From Fibrivirga algicola (GTDB taxonomy: Bacteria; Bacteroidota; Bacteroidia; Cytophagales; Spirosomataceae), in contig NZ_WAEL01000002.1 of assembly GCF_011742925.1 (NCBI RefSeq), positions 744,001 through 808,000 on the forward strand: a stretch of DNA of 64,000 bases, in the 5' to 3' direction. The notes under the pieces are model-generated. The model saw only the letters and a list, made by a program, of their open reading frames with translations, searched no databases and was not told the DNA's origin. Below, one piece after another: positions 37,242 to 45,724 of the stretch (positions are counted from its first letter, which is position 1; the number at the start of each line of letters is the position of its first letter). The position numbers and the translations under genes are program-made.

Positions 37242-38237
37242 ATGTCTACAAAAAAAGGATTCAACAATTCGTTGCTGCCGTATGGCCCCGACCCCTGGGC
37301 AGCCTGCCATGACGGATTTTACTACTACACGCATTCGACACGCACCAATCTGACCATCTGGAGAACGCGCGACATCACCGATTTGGCCAATGCTGAGCAA
37401 AAAGTGGTCTGGAACGTACCTGACGACGGGCCCTTCTCAAAAAACATGTGGGCGCCCGAACTGCATTACTTAGCTGATGGAACAGGCCAAATGTGTTGGT
37501 ATGCGTACCTCAGCGCAGGCGAAGATCGGGATGCGGGTGACCAGCGAATTTGGGTGCTGGAAAATGAAGACTGCGACCCATTGGGCGGGGAATGGCAGAT
37601 AAAGGGCGAGTTGACCACATCTGCTAACAAATGGGGAATCGACGGCACTATCATTGACCTCAACGGACAGCTCTACCTGTCCTGGTCGGGTTGGGAGGCC
37701 GACGAAAATGGGCAGCAAAATATCTACCTCTGCCGCATGAGAAACCCCTGGACGTGCATCGGTGAACGGCTCCTGCTGTCTGAGCCAACCTTACCCTGGG
37801 AACGCCATAATCATGACCCAGCCCCCGATAGTCCGCACAATCACGTCTTCGTCAATGAAGCCCCTGCTTTTCTACGTCACAATGATCACTTATTCATTGC
37901 CTATTCTGCCAGCGGCTGCTGGACCGACGAGTACACGCTGGGCCTACTGACCGCCCGAGTCGACAGCGATTTGATGCAGCCTTCATCCTGGACGAAAGCC
38001 CAGGAACCGGTTTTCAAAACGTCTGTTCGGAACCGCGTATACGGACCAGGGCATGGCTGCTTTTTCCAGACCGAAAACGGTCAAACCTGGTTTCTGTACC
38101 ATGCAAACCCCGGTCCTGGCAAAGGTTGTGAAAACGAACGTACTCCACGACTTCAACGTGTTCGCTGGCACCGCGACGGCTCACCTAATTTTGGTGTCCC
38201 ATCAGCGGAGACACGAAAGATGGAGCGGCCAGTGTAG
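37242..38237 (+). CDS. glycoside hydrolase family 43-like enzyme
   Basis: 331 residues and no signal peptide. The five-blade beta-propeller pattern of GH43 is visible: the catalytic base Asp probably in PYGPDPWAACHDGFYYY (near 17), ENMWAPE-like KNMWAPELHYL (near 67), a pKa-modulating Asp in WGIDGTIID (near 130) and the acid Glu in VNEAPAFL (near 205). Members cut arabinose or xylose side chains. Without a signal it would act on imported oligosaccharides, or the start is wrong. It stands alone between uvrB and a protease pair. Confidence 0.85.
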   Translation: MSTKKGFNNSLLPYGPDPWAACHDGFYYYTHSTRTNLTIWRTRDITDLANAEQKVVWNVPDDGPFSKNMWAPELHYLADGTGQMCWYAYLSAGEDRDAGDQRIWVLENEDCDPLGGEWQIKGELTTSANKWGIDGTIIDLNGQLYLSWSGWEADENGQQNIYLCRMRNPWTCIGERLLLSEPTLPWERHNHDPAPDSPHNHVFVNEAPAFLRHNDHLFIAYSASGCWTDEYTLGLLTARVDSDLMQPSSWTKAQEPVFKTSVRNRVYGPGHGCFFQTENGQTWFLYHANPGPGKGCENERTPRLQRVRWHRDGSPNFGVPSAETRKMERPV

Positions 38238-38243
38238 ACTGGT

Positions 38244-38283
38244 GATTAGGTAATCGAGTGACTGACTACTCGATTACCTAATC
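38244..38283. terminator. inverted repeat between convergent GH43 and M16 genes
   Basis: Perfect 16-bp arms GATTAGGTAATCGAGT (38244-38259) and complement (38268-38283) with an 8-nt loop; a further partial copy (TTACCTAATCA) follows at 38290. Confidence 0.7.
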
Positions 38284-38308
38284 GCTCAATTACCTAATCA
38301 ACCAAAAC

Positions 38309-39685
38309 CTAAAATCCTTCTGCCTTGATCTCTTTCTCGGTGATAGTGCCGTATTTCTTCACCTTATCCCGAATGGCCTCTGCTTTGCCCACGAGCACAA
38401 ACTGTAGTTTGTCTTTCGGAAAATACTGGTCGATGATCTGCCGGGTTTTAGCTACGGTCAGGCCATCGACGTTCTTCTGGAAATTATTAATAAACGATTC
38501 ATCGAAGCCCAGGCTGAACATGTCTGTCAGCAGATTTGCCAGACTACTGGCTGATTCGTAACGCGGTGGAAAATCAGCTTTCACGTAGTTCTTGGCTGAT
38601 GTCAGCGTTTTCTCGTCGATGCCCGTCCGATGAAGACTATCAAGCACCTGTAGCGCCATATCGATAGCCTGGGTAGTGGTGCTATTTTTCGTGAAGGTCG
38701 AAATGGCAAAGGTGCCGCTTTTCCGGAACGTACCGAAGCGGCTGTTGGCGCCGTAGGTCAGGCCGGAGTTCACACGTAGGGCATCATTAAGCCACGATGT
38801 AAACCGCCCCCCCAGAATCGTGTTGACCACCGTAACCGGTATAAAATCGGGATTACTCTGGGTGATGCCTTTGCCGCCGATCAAAAACGTGGTTTCGCGG
38901 GCATCGTCTTTGTTTACCAGCAGCACCCGGCTTTTATCAAACGCAACCGTCGGCTCTGCTAAAACGGGCGACGTAGCCGCTGCCGTTTTCCAGCTACCAA
39001 GCAAATCGGTAATGCGCTTTTTCATCGCCGCCGTGTTAAAATCGCCAACAATCGCAATGGCCGCCCGGTCGGTGGTAAAGTTCTTCTGGTAAAACTGCCG
39101 CGCATCAGCCGCCGAAATGGCCGAAACAGAGGTGGGCGTTCCCGACAGCGGATTGGCGTAGGGATGCGTACCGTACACAAACGTGTTGAAATACGACCCG
39201 ATCACACCGCGTGGTGTTTCTTTCTGCTGGGTTAACTGCAATAGTTGACGCTGTTTGTACTTGTCGAACTCAGTCTGGTCGAAGGTCGGCTTAGTGAGCA
39301 CATCCTGCATAATATCGAACAGCAGATCCTGATCTTTCACGGCAAACGATGCGGTCATTTTAGCCACTTCCTTACCCGCAAAGGTTTCGACGCTGGCTCC
39401 CACATACTCGATCTTCTCTTCGAGCTGCGATTTCGTGTATTTCGAACTGCCAAACAACAGCGCCTGAGCCGTCATATTGGCCAGTCCGTAGCGACTATTG
39501 TCCTGCACGGCACCCGCATCGAACACCGCTGAAACATTAATCAGCGGTACTTCATGCTGTTCCATCAGGTAAACCGTCAGCCCATTCTTGAGCTTGAACT
39601 TCTGGTAAGGCGGCACCTTGAATGTCTGCGCCAACGACGCGCCCGTCGCAACCAGGGCGATAATAAACGTGAATACGTATCTCAT
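38309..39685 (-). CDS. M16 family peptidase, non-catalytic partner subunit
   Basis: 458 residues from ATG 39685 with signal peptide (RYVFTFIIALVATGASLAQ). The M16 fold is clear (KLKNGLTVYLMEQHEVPLI), but the zinc motif HxxEH is missing: the place reads RYGLANMTAQALLFG. The C-terminal half keeps the R/Y pair region GGRFTSWLNDALRVNSGLTYGA, which supports catalysis in trans. It is therefore the partner of the active subunit just upstream (39740), as in mitochondrial processing peptidase-type dimers. Periplasmic. Confidence 0.92.
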   Translation of the reverse strand: MRYVFTFIIALVATGASLAQTFKVPPYQKFKLKNGLTVYLMEQHEVPLINVSAVFDAGAVQDNSRYGLANMTAQALLFGSSKYTKSQLEEKIEYVGASVETFAGKEVAKMTASFAVKDQDLLFDIMQDVLTKPTFDQTEFDKYKQRQLLQLTQQKETPRGVIGSYFNTFVYGTHPYANPLSGTPTSVSAISAADARQFYQKNFTTDRAAIAIVGDFNTAAMKKRITDLLGSWKTAAATSPVLAEPTVAFDKSRVLLVNKDDARETTFLIGGKGITQSNPDFIPVTVVNTILGGRFTSWLNDALRVNSGLTYGANSRFGTFRKSGTFAISTFTKNSTTTQAIDMALQVLDSLHRTGIDEKTLTSAKNYVKADFPPRYESASSLANLLTDMFSLGFDESFINNFQKNVDGLTVAKTRQIIDQYFPKDKLQFVLVGKAEAIRDKVKKYGTITEKEIKAEGF

Positions 39686-39739
39686 ATCGTAAACCCGTGC
39701 CATCCTGAGACTAGCTGGGTTTGATTTATGGGTTGATGA

Positions 39740-41083
39740 TTAGTTAGTTTTCGCCGGGTTCGGCTTGGGCTCTGGCAGCAGATAACCAACCGTGCGGTTA
39801 CGCTCGGTCAGGTACGTCCGGGCTACACGCTGCACGTCTTCTTTGGTCACCTTTTCATAAAGCGCAGGCGCTTCGTAAAGCTTCTTGTAATCACCGAAGT
39901 ACAACTCATACGTACCCAGCGAATTGGCCTTCCCATTGATGGATTCCATAGTCCGGTAAAATTCCATCAGCTTCTGATTCTTCAGCTTTTGCAATTCCAC
40001 ATCCGTGATTCCTTCAGTAATCACCTTGTCGATCTGCCGCAATACAGCTTGCTCCAGTTGCGGGGCAGTAACACCGCTGGCGGCTACGGCGTAGATAGAA
40101 AACAGGCTTGGATCGAACGACATATCAGCGTTGGCAAACACACGCGACGCAATGGTTGAGTCGAGCACCAGCGACTTCACCAACCGCGATGAGTTGCCCG
40201 AACTCAACACGCCGCTGAGCAGATCAATGGCATAATAATCCGGGTGGCGGGAAGCGGGGGTGTGATACGCCAGCAGAATGTTGGGTGTCGCAATGTCTTT
40301 GTACGTCGTGGCCCGTCGTTCGCCGTTCTGCGGAGGCTCAACCGTACGCAGGCTATCGGGTAGTTTCTGTGCGGGAATCGGCTCGATATATTGCTCGGCC
40401 ATTTTCTTCACCTGCGCAGCCGTTACGTCGCCAACCACCACCGCCACGGCATTATTGGGCGAGTAATACGTTTTGAAATATTTTTCCAGATCCGCCTGCG
40501 TCCATTTCTTGATGTCCGACTCAAAACCGATGACCGGGAACATGTACGGGTGCTCAACGAACGCCACGGACTGTACAAGTTCGCTCAGGACACGATAGTT
40601 GCTGTTTTCCAGCCCGGTACTGCGCTCCGACAAGACTACGCCGCGCTCGCTTTCCACCATTTTCGGGTCAATCGCCAGGTCGCGAATCCGGTCGGCTTCG
40701 AGGTCGAAAATCGTTTCAAGGGCACCGCTCTGAAACCAGTCGGTATATACGGTTGTGTTTTCGGTCGTGTACGCGTTGTTCGACCCACCGTTGGCTTCCA
40801 TGACCCGGTCGAACTGCTTGGGGCCGTATTTCTTGGCCCCGTTGAACATCATGTGTTCAAAGAAGTGCGACAGGCCCGTGATGCCGTGTACTTCGTTGCG
40901 GGAGCCGACTTTCCAAAACGAATAAAAATTCGCATTGGGAATCGAATGGTCTTCGAGGACCATAAATTTCATCCCGTTCTTGAGCGTGAACGTCTGTACG
41001 TCTTCTGCTTTGGGCTTATTCTGCGCCAGCACAACGCCTGCCGAGAGCGTCAATGCCGTCAGCAGCCCTATTCCTTTGTTCAT
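39740..41083 (-). CDS. M16 family zinc peptidase, catalytic subunit
   Basis: 447 residues with signal peptide (MNKGIGLLTALTLSAGVVLAQ). The zinc motif HFFEH is in GLSHFFEHMMFNGAKKYG near residue 75; downstream Glu ligands are available (LEADRIRDL, VESERGVVLSE). It is probably the first gene of a two-gene operon (54-bp gap) with the non-catalytic partner. It cuts peptides in the periplasm; the natural substrates are unknown. Confidence 0.93.
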   Translation of the reverse strand: MNKGIGLLTALTLSAGVVLAQNKPKAEDVQTFTLKNGMKFMVLEDHSIPNANFYSFWKVGSRNEVHGITGLSHFFEHMMFNGAKKYGPKQFDRVMEANGGSNNAYTTENTTVYTDWFQSGALETIFDLEADRIRDLAIDPKMVESERGVVLSERSTGLENSNYRVLSELVQSVAFVEHPYMFPVIGFESDIKKWTQADLEKYFKTYYSPNNAVAVVVGDVTAAQVKKMAEQYIEPIPAQKLPDSLRTVEPPQNGERRATTYKDIATPNILLAYHTPASRHPDYYAIDLLSGVLSSGNSSRLVKSLVLDSTIASRVFANADMSFDPSLFSIYAVAASGVTAPQLEQAVLRQIDKVITEGITDVELQKLKNQKLMEFYRTMESINGKANSLGTYELYFGDYKKLYEAPALYEKVTKEDVQRVARTYLTERNRTVGYLLPEPKPNPAKTN

Positions 41084-41346
41084 GAGGTGACTTTAGTTTG
41101 GCGAAAACCTAAAACTACTGCCTGAACAGCGCATGAACAACGCCTGTGTGACCAGTAGTTTAACCTTTCTGCCATCGTATATGGGGCTGGGGTGACAGAA
41201 AACAGTTTCTATGAGTCAAGCTGACACCTACTCGTTATCGCTCACCATAAGTAAGTACATGCCAGCTCTAAGGTCTCATTTGTGCTTATGGTAATCCTGC
41301 AATTCATGCTGAATGTATATACGGGACAGGGATTTTCTGACACATA

Positions 41347-41706
41347 CTAAACGGCATCCTGCACCGACAGATTACTATCGACAAACTGCTTACCCCATTC
41401 GCAAAACTTATCCAGTATTGGTAGCACAGACTTCCCAAAGTCAGTTAGCGAATATTCAACCCTCAACGGAACTTCATCAAATTGCTTGCGAACAATAAGT
41501 CCGTCGTCGGCTAACTCTTTTAATTGTTGAGACAAAACTTTTTTAGAAATCATAGGCACAATGGCCGCCAACTTGCCAAACCTTTTACTGCCATTCGACA
41601 AGTAGAATAAAATAATTGGCTTCCAGCGACCACCAATTTTATCTATCGCTGCCGTAAGTGGGCAATTATATGGATTTCCCGAATTTCTTTTTTTAGTGGT
41701 TACCAT
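41347..41706 (-). CDS. HxlR-family transcriptional regulator
   Basis: 119 residues from ATG 41706. The winged-helix HxlR signature is complete: CPLTAAIDKIGGRWKPIILF near the N-terminus, RFGKLAAIVPMISKKVLSQQ, and LTDFGKSVLPILDKFCEWG. These repress divergent genes and respond to aldehydes, quinones or redox stress. It is divergent from the SnoaL-like gene (62 bp between ATGs). The region is clearly AT-richer than the flanks, suggesting a small acquired cassette. Confidence 0.93.
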   Translation of the reverse strand: MVTTKKRNSGNPYNCPLTAAIDKIGGRWKPIILFYLSNGSKRFGKLAAIVPMISKKVLSQQLKELADDGLIVRKQFDEVPLRVEYSLTDFGKSVLPILDKFCEWGKQFVDSNLSVQDAV

Positions 41707-41768
41707 GTGGTAAGTAGTTTGTAGTGAGCTCAATGCGGCACAAGGACGTAACTATCTATCTTTACCTT

Positions 41769-42245
41769 ATGCTAAGGACAACGAAATACAAATTTTTTTC
41801 TTTGGTTACTATTTTGTCAATCATCAGTATGGCAACTTTTGCTCAGACCAAAGGAGTACGAGGAAATGATTCCGCAAATAAAAAACTGATGTTAACTATT
41901 GTGAATAACCTGTTTAATAAAGGCGATACTACCTATGCCGACAGATATTTTGTGCCTGAATTTGCTAAAGAAGAAAAAGCATTCACTCAACAAATTCGTA
42001 CGGCATTTCCTGACCTGAAAATCACAGTAGATATCACAGTTGCCGAGAATGATATGGTTGCCGCAAGGTGGATAGCCAGCGGTACACATAAAGGTGCATT
42101 TCTTGGTATAAGCCCCACGAATAAAAAAGTATCGTGGAAAGGCTCATGGTTTTGGACTTTCAAAAACGCAATAGTTGCAGACGGCATGGGCAAAGGCTCA
42201 TGGGATGCATTAGGATTACTTAAGCAACTGCAATCAAAGGAATAA
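41769..42245 (+). CDS. exported SnoaL-like (ester cyclase / NTF2-fold) protein
   Basis: 158 residues from ATG 41769 with signal peptide (FFSLVTILSIISMATFAQ). The mature part has a SnoaL-like NTF2 fold: LMLTIVNNLFNKGDTTYADRYF, IRTAFPDLKITVDITVAEND and MVAARWIASGTHKGAFLGI. Members bind or cyclise small molecules. It lies divergent from an HxlR regulator and 1 bp before a small membrane protein gene, so the latter two are co-transcribed. The bases are AT-rich. Confidence 0.88.
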   Translation: MLRTTKYKFFSLVTILSIISMATFAQTKGVRGNDSANKKLMLTIVNNLFNKGDTTYADRYFVPEFAKEEKAFTQQIRTAFPDLKITVDITVAENDMVAARWIASGTHKGAFLGISPTNKKVSWKGSWFWTFKNAIVADGMGKGSWDALGLLKQLQSKE

Positions 42246-42246
42246 T

Positions 42247-42822
42247 ATGAACGCGCTGTATAAGCTACTAAGCATAACGTGTAAAAAGCCTTATATTTTT
42301 GTTTTAATAGGGTCATTGATGGTGTTCAATGTTCTAATGAATGTTCCTGGTTTACCAACAAGTACACCATCTATGCAGGAAATTTCACCTACGTTTATCC
42401 CTTTTGATTTACAGGCGAAAGGGTATACTGTTGACAATTTTACCCATGACCTGAACGGATTAGGCATCGAAGGCAGGGACATTTACAGAAATTTCATGCT
42501 TTGCGATATCTTCTTTCCTTTTATTTACGCTTTAACATTTTCGTCACTTATTTTCTTAGTTTTCCGTGACAAGAAAAAGTGGCTAAAGTGGCTTTTTTTG
42601 ATCCCGTTACTTACCGGAATTTTAGATTACATAGAGAATATTTTTATTGCCATGTCTTTTTCAAATTATCCTACTCCAACTCCTTTAGCTGTTTCGCTGG
42701 CAAGTTTGGCCACACAAATAAAAATGGTGTTTAATGTTTTACTGGTTCTGTCTTTGCTAGTGACACTCGGCACTTGGGCAGCGGCTTTGTTTAAAAAACA
42801 AATGAGCACAAGTGCACAATAA
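42247..42822 (+). CDS. membrane protein of unknown function, four helices
   Basis: 191 residues with hydrophobic segments near 15-33 (YIFVLIGSLMVFNVLMNVPG), 85-105 (IFFPFIYALTFSSLIFLVF), 112-130 and 155-180. I recognise no family. The loop between helices 1 and 2 (about 35-80) is likely outside or periplasmic. It starts 1 bp after the SnoaL-like stop and forms with it a two-gene unit under HxlR control. It has the same AT-rich composition, supporting joint transfer. Confidence 0.8.
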   Translation: MNALYKLLSITCKKPYIFVLIGSLMVFNVLMNVPGLPTSTPSMQEISPTFIPFDLQAKGYTVDNFTHDLNGLGIEGRDIYRNFMLCDIFFPFIYALTFSSLIFLVFRDKKKWLKWLFLIPLLTGILDYIENIFIAMSFSNYPTPTPLAVSLASLATQIKMVFNVLLVLSLLVTLGTWAAALFKKQMSTSAQ

Positions 42823-42880
42823 TAGTGTTGCAGCAAGTAAGGTTTTTTCATAAAAATGTAGCGTTTTTTACCATCAAAAG

Positions 42881-42998
42881 TTGCTTCGCGTGCGGTCCCT
42901 TCGACAAGCTCAGGGTGACAATCCTACTCAAGTTCGTCATACACATTCCGTTGTGAGTTGTCACCCTGAGCTTGTCGAAGGGACCGCACGCGAAGCAA
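42881..42998. repeat. perfect 41-bp palindrome with TTCGACAAGCTCAGGGTGA core
   Basis: Arms 42881-42921 and 42958-42998 are exactly complementary over 41 bp around a 36-nt spacer. The core CCTTCGACAAGCTCAGGGTG is a word I recall as a dispersed intergenic repeat in many bacterial genomes. It sits between convergent genes, 21 bp from the M61 stop codon. A related single copy is at 48064-48107. Confidence 0.8.
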
Positions 42999-43019
42999 TT
43001 TTCGCTCGTTGAACAGCGC

Positions 43020-44537
43020 CTAGGCAAACCACCGCTCCCACTCCATCCGCTCCTGCGCCCGGCCGATCCATTCCAGTACCACAAGGCCGGCATCGTCGTA
43101 ACCCATGCGTAGACCGATGAATGACAGGTAATCGTTCAAAAGCTCGTCGATAGGTACGTTGCCGGTGATGCAGGTGTCGAAGTACCAGTCGAGGGGTTCG
43201 TCGGCTACTTCGGCAACGATGGCGCGGTAATCGGCGTAGGTGTAGCCGCGTACGGGTTGGCCGTTTTCCGTAGCGCCGAAGCGTTGCCAGAGTAGCCGCA
43301 TCACATCGTCGAGGGAGCGTTCGTGGTCGAATTTCCGGCGCAGGTGCAGGTCGAGAATCAGCGAGGCGATGGCGCCTTTATGGTAAACCGAAACTTTCCG
43401 ATCAGGAACGCCCCGAACGTACCCATCGAGCCACAAATCCCACGACGATTCGGTCAGTGACAACGACGCGCGACCTGCCTGCTCGAAATGGCGTTTCAGG
43501 ATCACCAGCAACTCTTTCAGGTAAGCCGCATCATCGAACACGCTCGACCGACGAAGCATCAGATCGCCGTAATAAGTGGTGATGCCTTCGGCCACGAAAC
43601 AAGTGGTGAAGTAGTTTTCGCGGGTAAAATCGTAGGGCGTCAACTCGGCGGGGCGGATTCGGCAAATGTTCCAGGCGTGAAACAACTCGTGCGACGCCAC
43701 GCCCAGCAGATCGGTATACAGGCCCGCCCCTTCGATAGTTTCCCCGTCGGCAGCCAGGCCTTCCAGTTCAGGTCCTAGCACTAGTACGGTGCTGTTTCGG
43801 TGCTCAACGCCGTGGTAATACGGCACGGGTAAAACAAGAGTTAAGAAATGGTAATCGGCTTCAGGAAAATCACCAAAGAGCTTGATTTGCGCTTCGGTGA
43901 ACCGGGTAAAATCAGCGGTAATCTGAGCTGGATCAAACGCAGGCGGCATCAGGTAATTCCAGCCCTGTACCCAGACCGTCACGGCCACGTCCTGCACGGT
44001 GTAGCGAACGGCCTGCAACGTACCTGAAGCAATCAACGGGCTGTCGACCAGTGCGTAGTAATCACTGGCAATCAACGTTTTAGTATTCTGTTGAGGAAGA
44101 CCACAGGCAATCTGCCAGCCGTCGGGAATATCGAGAGCAAGTGTACAGGCTTCGTGCAGTCGGCCCTCGGCATACAGGCAGAGATTGACCGGGTTAATGT
44201 ACCAGAAGTGCGACGAATCGGCATAGCTGCTCCCGGCATCGAGCTTATGATCACCCGCCACCAGCCCGAAATAATCATAACGTACCTGTACCGACGTAGC
44301 GCCCTTGGTTTGCACCTGCCAGCGATCTTTCGTCACTTTCCGGTACGTCAACGGCTGATCGTCCTGATCAAAAACGGCAAACGACCGGATGTTCTTCGCA
44401 AAATGCTGCAATTCATACCGACCAGGTCGCCAGGCAGGTAACTGTAACTCGAGCGTATCGCCCGTCACCTCGTCGATGCGACAGGTAACGTTGATGTAAT
44501 GACTGCCCGGCTCGGCAACGGAGAGAGTATAAAGCAA
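43020..44537 (-). CDS. M61 family glycyl aminopeptidase-like metallopeptidase, without PDZ domain
   Basis: 505 residues from TTG 44537, giving MLYTLSVAEPGSHYINVTC, the usual M61 start. The frame continues to a TTG at 44588, but those 17 codons lie inside a palindromic repeat. The M61 N-terminal beta domain is followed by the zinc motif in GVASHELFHAWN (HExxH plus WN) and the third ligand region (TCFVAEGITTYYGD). Usual members end in a PDZ domain; this protein stops at DYLSFIGLRMGYDDAGL plus a short tail, so PDZ is missing, and a 41-bp palindrome lies just beyond. It is soluble, with no signal peptide. Confidence 0.85.
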   Translation of the reverse strand: MLYTLSVAEPGSHYINVTCRIDEVTGDTLELQLPAWRPGRYELQHFAKNIRSFAVFDQDDQPLTYRKVTKDRWQVQTKGATSVQVRYDYFGLVAGDHKLDAGSSYADSSHFWYINPVNLCLYAEGRLHEACTLALDIPDGWQIACGLPQQNTKTLIASDYYALVDSPLIASGTLQAVRYTVQDVAVTVWVQGWNYLMPPAFDPAQITADFTRFTEAQIKLFGDFPEADYHFLTLVLPVPYYHGVEHRNSTVLVLGPELEGLAADGETIEGAGLYTDLLGVASHELFHAWNICRIRPAELTPYDFTRENYFTTCFVAEGITTYYGDLMLRRSSVFDDAAYLKELLVILKRHFEQAGRASLSLTESSWDLWLDGYVRGVPDRKVSVYHKGAIASLILDLHLRRKFDHERSLDDVMRLLWQRFGATENGQPVRGYTYADYRAIVAEVADEPLDWYFDTCITGNVPIDELLNDYLSFIGLRMGYDDAGLVVLEWIGRAQERMEWERWFA

Positions 44538-44540
44538 AGT

Positions 44541-44654
44541 GGGTTTGTCGTTTGAGGTTTGTCGTTTGTAGTTGCGCTGCTGAGGCAAAGCTACCTACAA
44601 GTTTCCATTCATACAGAAAGACAAAATTGCAGCGCAACTACAAACCACAAACCC
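44541..44654. repeat. imperfect palindrome, GTTTG-rich family, overlapping the 5' end of the M61 frame
   Basis: The left arm (44541-44580) reads GGGTTTGTCGTTTGAGGTTT, then GTCGTTTGTAGTTGCGCTGC. The right arm (44629-44654) is the complement of the same words with a 14-nt deletion. It covers the 5' part of the M61 frame and ends 1 bp before the stop of the TspO-like gene. Confidence 0.7.
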
Positions 44655-44655
44655 T

Positions 44656-45531
44656 TTAGTCCAGATCGATATAATACGGCTCGTGGTCCATTTCCTCGCG
44701 GGCTTCTTCGGCGGCTTCGAACTGAGCCTGCTCTGGTTCCGAAAGGGCTGGTTGAGGCTGTTGCGCCTGCACCCGTTGCACAAACACACCGGCACTCATC
44801 AGCGCCAACGTACCTGCCACCGCCGCTATGGCCTCATTACGGCCAGCCTGTTTGGCCGCAACGCCGGTAAAGCCAGCCACGAAGGGCAACAGGTAATACG
44901 GGTCGTTGAGCTTCTTCGACACTGTAACGCCGATGGCACCCAGCACGCCGAGCAAACCAACGGCAAATGGTACGGCCCGCTCGCGGCTAACCCGATACCC
45001 GGCTTCGATAAGCAGATTCGTGGTTGCTACACCCGTCGCTACCGTGATCCAGCCCGCATAGATACCCGTGGCTCGGTGGAACGTCTTTTCTGGTTGGGTC
45101 AGGTCGGCAGTTTGTCCTACGCCCAGCGCTTCGTGCAGCGCAAGTACAGTTGGTAGTGTGGCTACGGTGATGGCGTTGGCAGCCACGCGCGCCTCTTTTT
45201 CACCTCGCGAGAAGAAAACCCCGAACAGCCCGTTTAGCAGGTAGTTGGCGACCAGCCAGGGGGCCGCTTTCTCGTACCGTGGATTGTTGACCTGCGAGGG
45301 TAATGCCTGATGTACGGCCAGACCTAACGTACCTGTGTAAATGACCGGCCAAACAGCGGCGAATGTACCACCTACCGGGGTGATGAGGTTCGTCTCCAGC
45401 TCGTCCTGGTACTCGGGCACCACATCGGTACGTCGTTTTTTATTCCGTGGCCCAGCAAAGAAATACGTACCCACAATGCTGCCAATGACCACTGCGGCCG
45501 TAGCGATGCGGCTGATTTTTGTGTTTTCCAT
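44656..45531 (-). CDS. TspO/MBR-related (tryptophan-rich sensory protein-like) membrane protein
   Basis: 291 residues with about seven to eight helices. The stretch TPVGGTFAAVWPVIYTGTLG near residue 50 resembles the TspO motif (P..V..PVW..LY...G), and it is followed by AAPWLVANYLLNGLFGVFF. The N-terminus has a hydrophobic segment (IATAAVVIGSIVGTYFFAG), and the C-terminus an acidic tail (residues about 255-291, EAAEEAREEMDHEPYY). The longer, TspO-like branch is known in cyanobacteria and Bacteroidota; ligands such as porphyrins are only inferred. It ends right at the palindrome beside the M61 gene. Confidence 0.6.
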   Translation of the reverse strand: MENTKISRIATAAVVIGSIVGTYFFAGPRNKKRRTDVVPEYQDELETNLITPVGGTFAAVWPVIYTGTLGLAVHQALPSQVNNPRYEKAAPWLVANYLLNGLFGVFFSRGEKEARVAANAITVATLPTVLALHEALGVGQTADLTQPEKTFHRATGIYAGWITVATGVATTNLLIEAGYRVSRERAVPFAVGLLGVLGAIGVTVSKKLNDPYYLLPFVAGFTGVAAKQAGRNEAIAAVAGTLALMSAGVFVQRVQAQQPQPALSEPEQAQFEAAEEAREEMDHEPYYIDLD

Positions 45532-45593
45532 AAACGGTGATTGAGCGATTTCTCTCTAAAACCCGCTCAATCACACGCTTGTTTGAAGAAAAA

Positions 45594-45714
45594 AGAGCTA
45601 TAACCTGGAGTTATACAGAGGTACGACAGAGCCACATAGAGGTCTTCTCTTTATAGCTGAAGAAATCTCCTTGCAACTCTATGGCACCTCTGTATAACTC
45701 CAGGTTATAGCTCT
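45594..45714. terminator. perfect 29-bp palindrome between DPP-IV-like and TspO-like genes
   Basis: Arms 45594-45622 and 45686-45714 are exactly complementary over 29 bp (AGAGCTATAACCTGGAG and on), with an inner partial stem (GCCACATAGAG/CTCTATGGC). It starts 10 bp after the DPP-IV-like stop codon and lacks the GTTTG words. Confidence 0.7.
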
Positions 45715-45724
45715 GTTTCTCTAA

